This document shows, in pieces, positions 35,570 through 45,292 of a stretch of DNA of 64,000 nt. The notes beneath the pieces are model-generated. The model saw only the letters and a program-made list of their open reading frames with translations, made no database searches and had not been told where the DNA came from. The number at the start of each line of letters is the position of its first letter. Positions within the stretch are counted from its first letter, which is position 1. The position numbers were made by a program, and so were the translations under genes. The DNA lies in the NCBI RefSeq assembly GCF_007747795.1, contig NZ_CP036275.1:7556001-7620000 (forward strand), read 5' to 3'. The DNA comes from Maioricimonas rarisocia (GTDB taxonomy: Bacteria > Planctomycetota > Planctomycetia > Planctomycetales > Planctomycetaceae).

Positions 35570-35666
35570 GCCTGTAGGGTGCTGTCGCAGGATGCGACGC
35601 ACCACAAACGTCATTCGATTCGCACCCGCCGACACGAGCCGCGACCGCGAGGGAGCGATAATCCCG
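35570..35666. repeat. Target-site duplication (right copy) and continuing repeat array
   Basis: 35570-35579 is the GCCTGTAGGG duplication. It is followed by GGTGCTGTCGCAGGATGCGA and CGAGCCGCGACCGCGAGGGA (about 35637-35656), which are also at 33540-33615. The array ends 4 bp before the stop of the PEP carboxykinase-like gene. Confidence 0.8.
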
Positions 35667-35670
35667 GCTG

Positions 35671-38600
35671 CTACCCCTTCAGCAGCGACGGATCGGCTCC
35701 GATCGTTCCGCTCAGCTCCTCGAGGTACGTCGGGGCGGAGACGCGGGACAGTTCCGCTTCCGCCAGTTCCCGCCGGCGAAGCAGATCGGTGCGGAAGTCC
35801 GACTCCAGATCCGGCTCCTGCTCGAGATACTCGTCCAGCGTCGCCAGGTGACGACGCCAGAGCGCCTGGTCCTGATGCTGCTTGGTATGCAGCCGCTGCT
35901 CGTACCAGTCGCTGCTGAGCAACGCCTCGCGGGTGAACAACTGCCGGATCTCCGGATCGAGTTCCGTTTTCCCCTCGTAGCTGCCGTGGGCCATGATGTG
36001 CAGCAGCGCCTTCAGCGGCGGGCAGGCGTCTTCGACCGAGCCGTCTGCGAAGTACTGCCTGGCAACCCGCTCGTGGGCCTCGCAGATGTACTTCACGCCG
36101 TCGACGAACGACTCCATGTCCTGCGTTTCCGGGGCGAGAATGGAGCGGTCAAAGACCTTGTCGGGATTGTCGAACACGCGTCCGAAGAACCGCCGGATGA
36201 ACCGCTGATTGATCCGGTAGCCGAGGCGATGGGCCGGGACCGTCTCGCCACCCTGCTCGATGTCCTTGACCGGCTCGAGCAGCTTGTGACGAATGAGATA
36301 CGTCGGGTCACGTTCCTCGGGCGACATCCGTGACCAGACCTCCGGCACGAGCAGGCTGATGTCGTGATCGAAGCGGTTGTTCGGCCCGACATGCCCGGCC
36401 GCGGTCGAGTAGCCGGCCAGTCCGGTGAGAATCATGCTGACCAGCGTGCCGTTCAGGTCGACGATTGTCGGCAGTGCATTGAACGGTCCCTTCGTGAGTG
36501 CTCCTTCACTTCCGGCTCCGGTCGTCGAAGGGCTCTTGCCGGTCAGCGAGCTGACGTAATCCATGAACAGCTCGGGCAGCTCCTGGTAGTGGATCGGATT
36601 GTAGACCGCCAGGCTGCGGATGCCCCGTTCGGTTTCGGGTGGATTGTTGCGACGGCCGGACAGGACGGCGTTGACCGGCATGTGCACCGGCTGGTCCGCC
36701 GGAATCTTGCGGAATAGCCGCACGCCCATCTCGGCCACGTACCGGGGCATCGGGTCCACGACGTCGGGCCGGTCCTGCAGATAACGGGGATTCTTGGTCC
36801 GCTCTCCGCCGATCCGTCGCGGGTTGTCCGAACAGACGACGTAGCTGGGATCATCGTCCTTCAGCGAAAGCAGAAGCTGCTTGACCGGGTCGGTGAACGA
36901 GTCGAAGTCCACCACCTTCGTCATCATGTCGTCGATCTCGGCACGCGTGAGCGGCTCGAAGTTCGAGACGAAGTTCACATCCCGCCGGGCCAGGTCTGCT
37001 TCCGCCTGCTTGTCGAAGCCACGATGAATCGCGTCATCCGGTCGCTGGAACAGCCGGTACTCGCAGTTAGTGACGAACTTGAAGCTGTCCGCCTCGTAGT
37101 CGGGATTGAGGTTCTGCAGCTTGCGGGCCGGCACGACAACCGAGGCGCTGATGTCATCTTCGGTCTGCACCTTGGCGGCAGCCGCGAAATCCTGCCGGAC
37201 CTTGAACATCCGCCAGCCGCTGCCGAGAAACCCGACCCGCAGATACGTTCCGACCAGCTTGCGATCGTGCAGCTTCAGCTCGTGTCCGGCAGAGCCGTTG
37301 ACCTGATCGACGTTGAAGTGTTCCCGCCAGTTGTCTCCCCACTCGTCCTGATGGAATCGCTTGATTGCGAAGACGAGTGCGTAGATGTGGTTGGGAATCG
37401 ACTTCAGCCAGGCGTTGTATTCGTCGTTGTAGTCATCCGATGGAGTCAGCAGCTTGATGACGCTGCCCAGCGAACGGTGACGGCTGAGAATCGGTCTGCT
37501 CGGCCAGCGATCGTAGTTCTGCTGTGCGAGCAGATCGGGCGACCACCGCTGGGAAAAATCGCGCTCGAAGATCGCGGCGACCTGATCCATATCCTTTTCG
37601 AACTCGGAGACGAAGACCGAGCCGTACTGCATGTAGTCCTTCAGCGACTTGCTGATCTCGCTCTTGCCGCCGCCGGAGACGGTGCACGGTTTGTGGCAGA
37701 ACGTTCCTTCGCCGGACGTACCGATCAGGCGCCAGCTCGGTGCCGAGGGATGCTTCTCCATCCGCAGCTTGTAGCCGGAGGGAGCCATGTACACCTGGCC
37801 GGGAAGCAGCGGGATCGATTGTTTCTGGCCGTTCCGCATCCAGGAGATGTTCTGCTGCTGCAGGTCGGCGGCGGCATCTTCGGGGATGTAGATCAGGTCG
37901 GAGAAGTTGCGGTCAACGCCGTACCCTTCCGGCTTGACGTCGATCCACTCGCCGTAGTCGCGGGTCACATCGTCGAAGGTCCGATTGTTGTACCGGCGGC
38001 TGTTCATCTGGTACTGCTCACCGAGGTTATAACTCGGGAACACCAGCGCTCCGCCCGCATGCTCTTCTTCGGCGCCCCCCATCAGGTTGGCCGCATAGCT
38101 GATCTGCGTCTTCACTTCCTTCTTGCAGTAGCCGAAGTAGTTGTCGGCAATGAGCGTGACGACGACACCGGAGGCATCGCGGCAGGTCAGCTTGAATGCG
38201 CCGCCGTCGTTATAAACTTCGTCTTCGTTCTCCCAGCACATGCGATCGCGAATCTGCCGTTCGGTCGCCTCGCTGATGTGCGGCAGCCCCAGATCCTTCT
38301 TGCGCAGGCTGGTCAGATGCGGAGCGAGAATGACGCAGCCGGTATGACCCGTCCAGTGCTCGACGTCCAGAGCGGCATCGTTGCCGGGAACAAACGGATC
38401 CCCCGCGTTGCCGAAAATCGACTCGACGAAGTCCAGGTTGCTTACGAGCGATCCCGGGGCGAAGAAGTGCGTCTCCATCGACTTCTCGTTTGTTACCCCC
38501 TTCACCTCAGGACACACGGTCGGACGCAGCATGACCGAGACCCAGAAGTGAGCCGGCTGCGCCTGCTGGGAGGTAAACGGCAACAGCATCAGATCGCGCG

Positions 38601-39147
38601 GCGGCCGCATGGCGTGCCGAAACAGCTCGACGAACGTCTGACGCGGAACCGAACGCTTGTCGTCGGGGATCGGCAGGCCCCCTTCGGCGATGTGGAACGT
38701 CCCCTTGGTCGTGCGGCGGTCGGCACGGGGATTGTGCAGCACACCGTTGGCGACCCGGTACGATTTGACCAGCTCGCTCTCGAACGAATCTCCGTTCGAG
38801 GGGAGCGAAAGCTCCCGCGCCAGGCCATGACGATCGAGCACAACGGACGGGGCCGGAACCTGCAGCGGTTCGGTCAGATCGAGATCCGCGAAGTACTCGT
38901 TGAGGAATCGTTCCACCCGGACATCGATCGGCGGTCGCTGGCCGCGGAGACGGCGACTCCGTTCCCGAAAGCTTTTGAGCAGACCGGACGCGAGCGTGAC
39001 CAGCTCGGCCCCTTCGGCCGAATCCTCAATCGCGGCGCCATTCGCGGCGAGCTTGAGGTTGATATAGCGGAGCAGTTCACGACGTTCGCGGGTAACAAGT
39101 TCTCGATCGGAGTGCTCGCGAAAACCGAGAGCCAGCTTCATGTCCAT
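35671..39147 (-). CDS. Probable PPi-type phosphoenolpyruvate carboxykinase
   Basis: A 1158-residue protein, about twice the size of ATP- or GTP-type PEPCK and in the range of the diphosphate-dependent enzyme known from Entamoeba and propionibacteria (PEP + CO2 + Pi to oxaloacetate + PPi, EC 4.1.1.38). Two regions resemble PEPCK: YFGYCKKEVKTQISYAANLMG followed by EEEHAGG parallels the YAGEMKKG...NYL...H block of classical PEPCK, and CTVSGGGKSEISKS parallels the kinase P-loop, with the usual GxxGxGKT changed. There is no signal peptide and the overall composition is cytosolic. GGAGAG precedes the ATG. It stands alone, beside the IS4-type element. The call rests on recognition by eye. Confidence 0.7.
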   Translation of the reverse strand: MDMKLALGFREHSDRELVTRERRELLRYINLKLAANGAAIEDSAEGAELVTLASGLLKSFRERSRRLRGQRPPIDVRVERFLNEYFADLDLTEPLQVPAPSVVLDRHGLARELSLPSNGDSFESELVKSYRVANGVLHNPRADRRTTKGTFHIAEGGLPIPDDKRSVPRQTFVELFRHAMRPPRDLMLLPFTSQQAQPAHFWVSVMLRPTVCPEVKGVTNEKSMETHFFAPGSLVSNLDFVESIFGNAGDPFVPGNDAALDVEHWTGHTGCVILAPHLTSLRKKDLGLPHISEATERQIRDRMCWENEDEVYNDGGAFKLTCRDASGVVVTLIADNYFGYCKKEVKTQISYAANLMGGAEEEHAGGALVFPSYNLGEQYQMNSRRYNNRTFDDVTRDYGEWIDVKPEGYGVDRNFSDLIYIPEDAAADLQQQNISWMRNGQKQSIPLLPGQVYMAPSGYKLRMEKHPSAPSWRLIGTSGEGTFCHKPCTVSGGGKSEISKSLKDYMQYGSVFVSEFEKDMDQVAAIFERDFSQRWSPDLLAQQNYDRWPSRPILSRHRSLGSVIKLLTPSDDYNDEYNAWLKSIPNHIYALVFAIKRFHQDEWGDNWREHFNVDQVNGSAGHELKLHDRKLVGTYLRVGFLGSGWRMFKVRQDFAAAAKVQTEDDISASVVVPARKLQNLNPDYEADSFKFVTNCEYRLFQRPDDAIHRGFDKQAEADLARRDVNFVSNFEPLTRAEIDDMMTKVVDFDSFTDPVKQLLLSLKDDDPSYVVCSDNPRRIGGERTKNPRYLQDRPDVVDPMPRYVAEMGVRLFRKIPADQPVHMPVNAVLSGRRNNPPETERGIRSLAVYNPIHYQELPELFMDYVSSLTGKSPSTTGAGSEGALTKGPFNALPTIVDLNGTLVSMILTGLAGYSTAAGHVGPNNRFDHDISLLVPEVWSRMSPEERDPTYLIRHKLLEPVKDIEQGGETVPAHRLGYRINQRFIRRFFGRVFDNPDKVFDRSILAPETQDMESFVDGVKYICEAHERVARQYFADGSVEDACPPLKALLHIMAHGSYEGKTELDPEIRQLFTREALLSSDWYEQRLHTKQHQDQALWRRHLATLDEYLEQEPDLESDFRTDLLRRRELAEAELSRVSAPTYLEELSGTIGADPSLLKG

Positions 39148-39313
39148 CGTTTTCTCTCCGTTCGGTCCTGCCGTGAAATACTCCGGGTGAATGACGCACC
39201 GTCTGCGCGGTTGACATCACCGGGCCTGATGGCCGTCAGCCCAACGGCGCATCCTTATTGCGAGCGCAGGTGTACGTTCTACAATCGTCGACGTTCGGAA
39301 GGAAGGATGGATT

Positions 39314-39763
39314 GTGCAGAACTCACGCGAAATACATCGGATTCGCCTGCGGGGACCGTGGGAAGTCGCCCTGGGAAAGGTGGGAGAATCAGCCCCCGCT
39401 GATGCGTCCTTCCGGCGGGTGACGATGCCCGCCTCCTGGCAGGAGTTATTCGGCAACGAAGCGGGGACCGGCTGGTTCCGCCGCCGCTTCAATCAGCCGA
39501 CCGGCCTGGAGCCGCACGAACGGGTCTGTATCGCCCTCCCAGACGTGCCCGGTGACGTTCATATGGCGCTGAACGGGACAGACGTCGCGTCGCAACCTGC
39601 AAGCGCGTCACGGCTTGTTGCCGACGTCACCGACCTGCTCCAGCTCGCGAACCGGCTCGAAGTTCGCGTGACATTCGACCCGGGCGAGTCGCCGGAGACG
39701 CCCGGAGGACTGTGGCAGACGGTACACCTGGAAATCCACAACGAAAAACACGCCAGCCGGTAA
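39314..39763 (+). CDS. Short protein with glycoside-hydrolase-2-type sugar-binding domain
   Basis: 149 residues resembling the N-terminal jelly-roll of GH2 enzymes: HRIRLRGPWEVALGK, FRRVTMPASWQELFG, GTGWFRRRFNQP, HMALNGTDVAS and TDLLQLANRLEVRVTFD. There is no catalytic (beta/alpha)8 barrel, so it is either a stand-alone carbohydrate-binding protein or a remnant. No signal peptide is visible. The GTG at 39314 has GGAAGGA 6-13 bases upstream. The last codons overlap the hairpin of a terminator on the opposite strand. Confidence 0.6.
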   Translation: MQNSREIHRIRLRGPWEVALGKVGESAPADASFRRVTMPASWQELFGNEAGTGWFRRRFNQPTGLEPHERVCIALPDVPGDVHMALNGTDVASQPASASRLVADVTDLLQLANRLEVRVTFDPGESPETPGGLWQTVHLEIHNEKHASR

Positions 39764-39776
39764 CCCGGCCAGCGTG
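39743..39776 (-). terminator. Intrinsic terminator of the FAD oxidoreductase gene
   Basis: On the minus strand the hairpin CACGC-tgGCCGG...CCGGCtg-GCGTG (39749-39776) is followed by TTTTT (complement of 39744-39748). It lies 30 bp past the stop at 39806 and overlaps the last codons of the plus-strand GH2-like gene. The stem could also end that gene's transcript, though no T-run follows in that direction. Confidence 0.7.
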
Positions 39777-39805
39777 CCTGGTAACGCTCGGGAGTGCTTC
39801 GCCGA

Positions 39806-41869
39806 CTATTTGGCGATCAGCTGGACGGCATCCGCAATCACATGGCCGTCGGCGCCGTCGTTGGAGATCGTGACCATCCCGGTCCCGTCGCCGCGGAATT
39901 CGAATTCCCCAAGCTTCTCGAACACGCCGTCGATGCCCGGCTTCTTCCGCTGATTGAGAGTCACTTCCGTTTCTCCTTTGGCATGGCGGACGACCACGCG
40001 CACGTTCGATGCCCGGTTGGGATTGGGCGTATAGGAGACCCGGACTTCATAGTTGCCCGACTGCGAAATCGGCAGCGGGTATTCGATCCGCGTCTCTCCC
40101 TGCAGTTCGTTGTTGTCGTGCAGGTAGGAGTCTGCCACAAAACCGGAAACCGAACCGCTCGAACGCCACCCGCCGATCTTCTTCGCAGCGGTGTCGTCGA
40201 CGACGATGCCGTCCAGCTTCTTCGGGTTCAATCCCTTGGGCCGAACCGAGCCTTCCGGAATTGCCAGAACCTGACCGTCCTTCGAGAGACGTTCTTCGAG
40301 CACGGCATAGTCCAGTTCCTGGACCGCACAGTCCTTGTCGATCGACAGGCAGGCCGCGGTCGCCGCCGACTGGCCGAGGATCATGAAGACCGGTTCCATG
40401 CGGATCGAACCGTACGCGATGTGCGAGGCGGACAGACAGACCGGCACGAACAGGTTCGAGCATTCGCTCTGCTTCGGGACGATGGAGCGGTACGAGATGA
40501 GGTACGGTCCGCCGGGGCTGACCTGCACATCTCCTTCGTTGCGGACGTGGCCATTCTCGTCGACGTAGCGCTGGCAGTTGTGCGAATCCATGTTGTACGA
40601 ACCGAGGCCGACCGGATCCTCGCACAGACGATCCCGCTTGCAGTCGTGCTCGGTCTGCACGTAGTCGCTGATCATCCGGCGGGCTTCGCGGATGTAGCAC
40701 CAGTACGGCCAGTGGTTGTTGTCGGTCCACTCATCCTGCGCCCATCCCCAGCGGCTGACTTCCTTGCGGATGGCGTCCGGCACCCGCTCGTGCGTCGCGA
40801 GCGTCCACATCAGCCCGCGGACGTAGGTCTCGTGCTTTCGGAGGATCTCTTCGCGGGTCTCATCGTCCGCTTCGGGGTAGTCGTAGTTCATCCCGATGAA
40901 GTCGGTCGAGACCGCGTGGTTGTTGTTCACGTCGGTCTTGCGGTTGGGCATCATGTCGATCTTGAGCGGCAACCGCGAATCGCCGGCTTCGAAGTTCCGC
41001 AGCAGCAGCTCGTACTGCTCCGGCTCGTAGCCTTCCGGGCGGGCGAAGGGGATCTGGTTGTCGCGAACGTCGGTGATGCACAGCCGGTAGTTGTACGCCT
41101 GAACGCGGTGGTCTCCCTGGCCGTCCTTCCCCTGGTTGGTGTTGATGCCGGGAAGCAGCCCGCTCGACGGATCGCCCGGCTTGACGTACGGATCGACCGG
41201 CCGGATGAACTGGTGGCTGCGGGCACGGGCAATCTGAACGCCGTTGAGAGTCTCGCCGTAGACCGAATTCGATTCGCGACCGACGGTGTACGAGACGCCG
41301 GCGGCGGCCATCAGGTCCCCCTCGTAGGTGGCGTCGATGAACCGCTCGCCGCTGTACGTCTTGCCCGAAACAGTGGTGATCGATTCGATCCGGCCGTCTT
41401 TGACCACAACACCATCTTCACGATCGAGCCGCTCGCCGAGGACGACTTCGACGTCTGCCTCGTCAAGCATCTCCAGGTAGAGGTTCTCGGCGACATGGGG
41501 TTCGAAGGTCCACATCGCATCGTCGGTCGGACGGTAGCGTCCGTAACCGGCGCGGTCTTCGTGCACCCACGTCTCTTCGTTGTCGTAGTGCTTCTTGATC
41601 CGCTGGTAGAACTCGCGGGAGATCCCGCCGATCACGGCCTTGTTGCCGCTGTCTGTCCAGCCCAGCCCGCTGATGGTCAGCCCGCCGATGTGCTGTTTCG
41701 GTTCGATCAGCACGACCGACTTGCCCATACGGGAGGTCTGTATGGCGGCGGCGGCACCGGCGGAGGTTCCGCCGTAGATGACCACGTCGTACTCGTCGGC
41801 GCGGAGGCTGGTCAGGCTTCCGCAGAGGACCAGAAGGGCCGCAATGGCCTGTCGCGTGAAGTCACTCAT
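39806..41869 (-). CDS. Secreted FAD-dependent oxidoreductase with C-terminal golvesin-like domain
   Basis: 687 residues. A signal peptide (FTRQAIAALLVLCGSLTSLRA) is followed at residues ~27-50 by the FAD-binding motif VVIYGGTSAGAAAAIQ (GxGxxG-like), then IGGLTISGLGWTDSG and, near residue 480-520, the C-terminal FAD strand. The body belongs to the FAD_oxidored family (PF12831 type). The last ~130 residues (GWRSSGSVSGFVADSYLHDNN ... YEVRVSYTPNPNRASNVRVVVRHAKG) resemble the golvesin/xanthan-lyase-type beta domain. Such proteins are typical of planctomycetes; the substrate is unknown. ATG 41869 has GGAAG upstream. Confidence 0.88.
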   Translation of the reverse strand: MSDFTRQAIAALLVLCGSLTSLRADEYDVVIYGGTSAGAAAAIQTSRMGKSVVLIEPKQHIGGLTISGLGWTDSGNKAVIGGISREFYQRIKKHYDNEETWVHEDRAGYGRYRPTDDAMWTFEPHVAENLYLEMLDEADVEVVLGERLDREDGVVVKDGRIESITTVSGKTYSGERFIDATYEGDLMAAAGVSYTVGRESNSVYGETLNGVQIARARSHQFIRPVDPYVKPGDPSSGLLPGINTNQGKDGQGDHRVQAYNYRLCITDVRDNQIPFARPEGYEPEQYELLLRNFEAGDSRLPLKIDMMPNRKTDVNNNHAVSTDFIGMNYDYPEADDETREEILRKHETYVRGLMWTLATHERVPDAIRKEVSRWGWAQDEWTDNNHWPYWCYIREARRMISDYVQTEHDCKRDRLCEDPVGLGSYNMDSHNCQRYVDENGHVRNEGDVQVSPGGPYLISYRSIVPKQSECSNLFVPVCLSASHIAYGSIRMEPVFMILGQSAATAACLSIDKDCAVQELDYAVLEERLSKDGQVLAIPEGSVRPKGLNPKKLDGIVVDDTAAKKIGGWRSSGSVSGFVADSYLHDNNELQGETRIEYPLPISQSGNYEVRVSYTPNPNRASNVRVVVRHAKGETEVTLNQRKKPGIDGVFEKLGEFEFRGDGTGMVTISNDGADGHVIADAVQLIAK

Positions 41870-42116
41870 CGGGTTGCTTCCAGAAAGGCAGGAGGTCACC
41901 GGCAGGGGAAGCGGCGATCGCGGCGGCATTGCGTCCGCGAGGCTGCGAGGGCCGGTGTCGTCCCGGGTAGGATTCTCTGGCAGGTGAGGATCGCGATCCC
42001 GGCGGCGGGATGCGAACTGCCCGGTCAGGTTTCGCAGCAGACATGGTCGCAATCCCGCGCGGGTTCCTCAAGCAAGTGCGCGGGGAACGGCCAGACGGCG
42101 CGAGCGAGAGATAAAA

Positions 42117-42494
<378 letters not shown>

Positions 42495-42509
42495 GCCCTC
42501 ATGATACAC

Positions 42510-42892
42510 CGCCGCTGCGCAGGGGGGCAGGCCGCAGCGTCCATTCCATCTGTCGAATGACCGGTGCAGACCGGTTATCCGACCGCCGCCGAACGGCCTT
42601 CGCGTCCGGCAGACTCTGCGGGACGCGTTTGACGCCGCGCAGCGGCCCTGACGTGCACCAAAAGCGACTGTCTGGGGGCGGAATGCGATTTGACTGCTCA
42701 TCAGTCGACGTGTAAAACAAATGGTGCGACGAAACTTCACATTCCCAGTGACAGATCTCAGCGGTGCATCGACGCACCGGCGTGTCGTCGCGAGCGCATT
42801 TCGTTGCAAACCGTACGCGGGCCCCTTCAGGTTTCTTCGCGACACGGTTGCCGGGCACTTCCCAACAGCCAGTTGACGACGGATGTCGAAAC
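42510..42892. other. Intergenic region upstream of the FHA-rsgA pair, no gene seen
   Basis: About 380 bp between the rnpB promoter and the FHA gene. Open frames of up to 140 codons occur on both strands but are compositionally random and have no ribosome site. The spacer should contain the promoter of the FHA-rsgA operon, but no clear boxes were found. Confidence 0.4.
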
Positions 42893-43381
42893 ATGGAGTC
42901 AACCGACAAACTTGGTGAACTTGTCCCTTGTGGAGGCGGTGATCCGATCCCGCTGCTGCAGCCGAAACTCGTCGTCGGGCGTCGAGCTGACTGCGATATC
43001 GTCCTCGAATTCCCGAACGTTTCCGGCCATCACTGCCAGTTCGAACTGACGAACGGCTACTGGTTCGTCCGCGACCTGCAGAGCCGCAACGGCGTCAAGG
43101 TGAACGGCGAACGTTACGACACGAAGTGGCTGCAGCCGCACGACGAGATCGCCATCGCCAAACACCGCTTCGAAATCGTGTACGAGCCGGACACCGACGC
43201 ACCACCTCCCGAGGATGACGATCCCTTCGCCGTCGGTCTGCTCGAAAAAGCCGGTCTGGCCCGTCGCCGCGAACGGGCCCGCCAGCTTCCGCCCGCCGCA
43301 CGTCCACTTCCCAGCGCCGAAGAAAAGAGCTTCTCGGAAGAAGAAGACCAGGCAATGCAGTGGTTGACGGACGGCGACTGA
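42893..43381 (+). CDS. FHA-domain protein
   Basis: 162 residues. The forkhead-associated fold spans residues ~5-95: LVVGRRADCDIVLEFPNVSGHHCQFEL has the GR and SxxH motif (here GHHCQFE), and LQSRNGVKVNGERYD has the NG(V/T) motif. It binds phosphothreonine peptides. The C-terminal ~65 residues are charged and Pro/Glu-rich, probably disordered. The stop is 1 bp before the GTG of rsgA, so the two are co-translated. ATG at 42893 chosen because homology begins there. Confidence 0.88.
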   Translation: MESTDKLGELVPCGGGDPIPLLQPKLVVGRRADCDIVLEFPNVSGHHCQFELTNGYWFVRDLQSRNGVKVNGERYDTKWLQPHDEIAIAKHRFEIVYEPDTDAPPPEDDDPFAVGLLEKAGLARRRERARQLPPAARPLPSAEEKSFSEEEDQAMQWLTDGD

Positions 43382-43382
43382 C

Positions 43383-44510
43383 GTGGCGGGCAAACGCAAG
43401 AAAAAGATCCGCGTTGCCTTCCGTAAGAACCGTCAGAAACGGACCCGATCGGGCGACCTGACCCGGCAGATCCGCAACGACCTCGACGAACTGGACCAGA
43501 TCGAGTCGGGCGAGCGGATCTCGGGCAAGGGAGAACTGACCCGGCACCGAACGATCATCGCCGACGCCGACGAAGACGGCACCGCGGTGCTGCGTCAGGT
43601 CGACGAAGCCGCCTGCCTCCGCGGACGGGTCCGCTCCGCCATCGGCGCCAACAACTGCCAGGTCGAAACGCCCGACGGCAGCCTCTACCACTGCACGGTT
43701 CGCAGAGTTCTCCGGACGCTTCTGCGACAGGCCCGCAGCCCGGTCGTGGCCGGCGACCTCGTCCTGTTCCAGCCGGAAGGGGACTCGAAAGGGGTCATCG
43801 AGCGGGTCGAACCGCGTCACGGCACACTCTCCCGCGTCAGCCGGGGCCTCGAGCACGTCATCGCCGCCAACTCCGACCAGGCGCTGATCGTCGGCTCGGC
43901 CGCCGAGCCACAGCTGAAGCCCAGCCTCATCGACCGCTTTCTGGTCAGTGCCGGCAAAGGGGGCCTGCACGTCATCATCTGCATCAACAAGGTCGATCTG
44001 ACCGATGCCACTGCACTCCAGCCGATCGCGGGGATGTATGGGCGCCTCGGCTACGACGTGGTGATGACAAGTGCAACGGAAGGGCACGGCGTCGATCATC
44101 TGCGGCGGCTGCTGCATGGTCGGCAGACGCTCGTTGCCGGACAGAGCGGCGTCGGTAAGTCGTCGCTGCTCAATGCCGTCCAGCCGGGACTGGGCCGTGC
44201 CATCAGCGGCGTCAGCCGCGATTCGGGAAAGGGCCGCCATACGACGCGCGTGACGGAACTGATCCCGCTGACCGAAGGCGGCTCGGTCATCGACACGCCG
44301 GGTATCCGGCAGTTCGAACTGTGGGACGTCATCGCTGAAGAGGTGGAAGCCTGGTTCGTCGAGTTTCGCCCCTTTGTCGCTTTGTGCCGGTTTCCCGACT
44401 GCTCACACACACACGAAGCGGACTGTGCGGTCAAGCAGGCCGTGGTCGAGGGGCGCATCGCCTCCCACCGCTTCGAAAGCTACGTGCGGATCATGTCGGG
44501 CGACTCGTAG
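43383..44510 (+). CDS. rsgA: Ribosome-biogenesis GTPase RsgA (YjeQ/EngC family)
   Basis: 375-residue circularly permuted GTPase that checks maturation of the 30S subunit. The OB domain is at the N-terminus. Motif G4 (ICINKVDL) comes first, then G1 (AGQSGVGKSSLLNA), then G3 (IDTPGIRQFEL): the order expected for the permuted family. The C-terminal zinc domain reads CRFPDCSHTHEADCAVKQAV (Cys and His ligands). N-terminus is Lys/Arg-rich (MAGKRKKKIRVAFRKN). GTG start at 43383, coupled to the FHA gene. Confidence 0.95.
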   Translation: MAGKRKKKIRVAFRKNRQKRTRSGDLTRQIRNDLDELDQIESGERISGKGELTRHRTIIADADEDGTAVLRQVDEAACLRGRVRSAIGANNCQVETPDGSLYHCTVRRVLRTLLRQARSPVVAGDLVLFQPEGDSKGVIERVEPRHGTLSRVSRGLEHVIAANSDQALIVGSAAEPQLKPSLIDRFLVSAGKGGLHVIICINKVDLTDATALQPIAGMYGRLGYDVVMTSATEGHGVDHLRRLLHGRQTLVAGQSGVGKSSLLNAVQPGLGRAISGVSRDSGKGRHTTRVTELIPLTEGGSVIDTPGIRQFELWDVIAEEVEAWFVEFRPFVALCRFPDCSHTHEADCAVKQAVVEGRIASHRFESYVRIMSGDS

Positions 44511-44557
44511 AGAAATGAAAGCGTCTCCGCGCTGCCGGTCGCGACGACGGGGGTCCC

Positions 44558-44986
44558 TCAGCGCCCCGCGTGCGTTCGCAGCAGTTGCTGCACCTCCGGA
44601 TCCTTTTCGTAGTCGACCGGCGTCTTCCCCCGCTGATTCGCAATCGCCGGATCCGCTCCGGCGTCGAGCAGAATCCGGACGATCTCGATTCGTTCCGTCT
44701 GGCGACCGGACGTCTCCGGAGCACCGGTAAACGTGACGGCCCGATGCAGTGGTGTCGACCCGGATCGCCTGCAGACACGATTCACGTCGGCACCGAGTTC
44801 GAGCAGCGTCGCAACAGCCGTCGGGCTTCGGAAACGGACGGCATGATGCAGCGGTGTGACGCCGTTCTTGTCGGTTTCGTTCACGTCGGCCCCATCCTTG
44901 ACCAACGTGCGAATCACCCGGCGCTGCGTTTCGGGATCCGGGTGCCGTTCGCAGCAGGTCTGCGACAGCGGACGTTCGTCGGCCAT
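44558..44986 (-). CDS. Ankyrin-repeat protein
   Basis: 142 residues containing about three ankyrin repeats: VIRTLVKDGADVNETDKNGVTPLHHAV, ATLLELGADVNRVCRRSGSTPLHRAV and IEIVRILLDAGADPAIANQRGKTPVDYEK. The start ATG at 44986 has no strong Shine-Dalgarno; a longer start at 45109 would add a non-repetitive stretch. A small protein-interaction module; partner unknown. It converges with rsgA (47 bp between the ends). Confidence 0.75.
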   Translation of the reverse strand: MADERPLSQTCCERHPDPETQRRVIRTLVKDGADVNETDKNGVTPLHHAVRFRSPTAVATLLELGADVNRVCRRSGSTPLHRAVTFTGAPETSGRQTERIEIVRILLDAGADPAIANQRGKTPVDYEKDPEVQQLLRTHAGR

Positions 44987-45175
44987 GCGGCTGGTTTCCG
45001 GCACTGGACGCAGGTTTCCCGTGAGGCGTCGTCGACTCGCCAAGGAGTGGGCCGATCCGGTCACGAATCGCGGAGACCGCACCGGGATGGTGCAATGGTT
45101 CCTGTTCACGGTACCCGGCCGGAATGTCCCTGCAAGCGAATTCCTTGTCGCGTGCCGACTTCCAGGTCCGCATAC

Positions 45176-45209
45176 GAAAAGAGCCCACGACCTACGAGGT
45201 CATGGGCTC
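45176..45209 (-). terminator. Intrinsic terminator
   Basis: On the minus strand GAGCCC-at-GACCT-cgt-AGGTC-gt-GGGCTC (13-bp stem with two mismatches) is followed by TTTTC (complement of 45176-45180). It lies about 85-115 bp downstream of the stop of the hypothetical gene 45293-45787 and supports that gene being real. Confidence 0.75.
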
Positions 45210-45292
45210 AGGGAAGGGCGACGGAGAGCTGTCGCTTGACGCAGTATTTCGTGACGCAGTGTCTTCGTGCGCGGTCTCTTCAGCAGGCGGAC

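Noticed and set aside
37024-39402. 792-codon open frame opposite the PEP carboxykinase-like gene
   Set aside because: Antisense shadow of a long GC-rich gene; no motif and no ribosome site.
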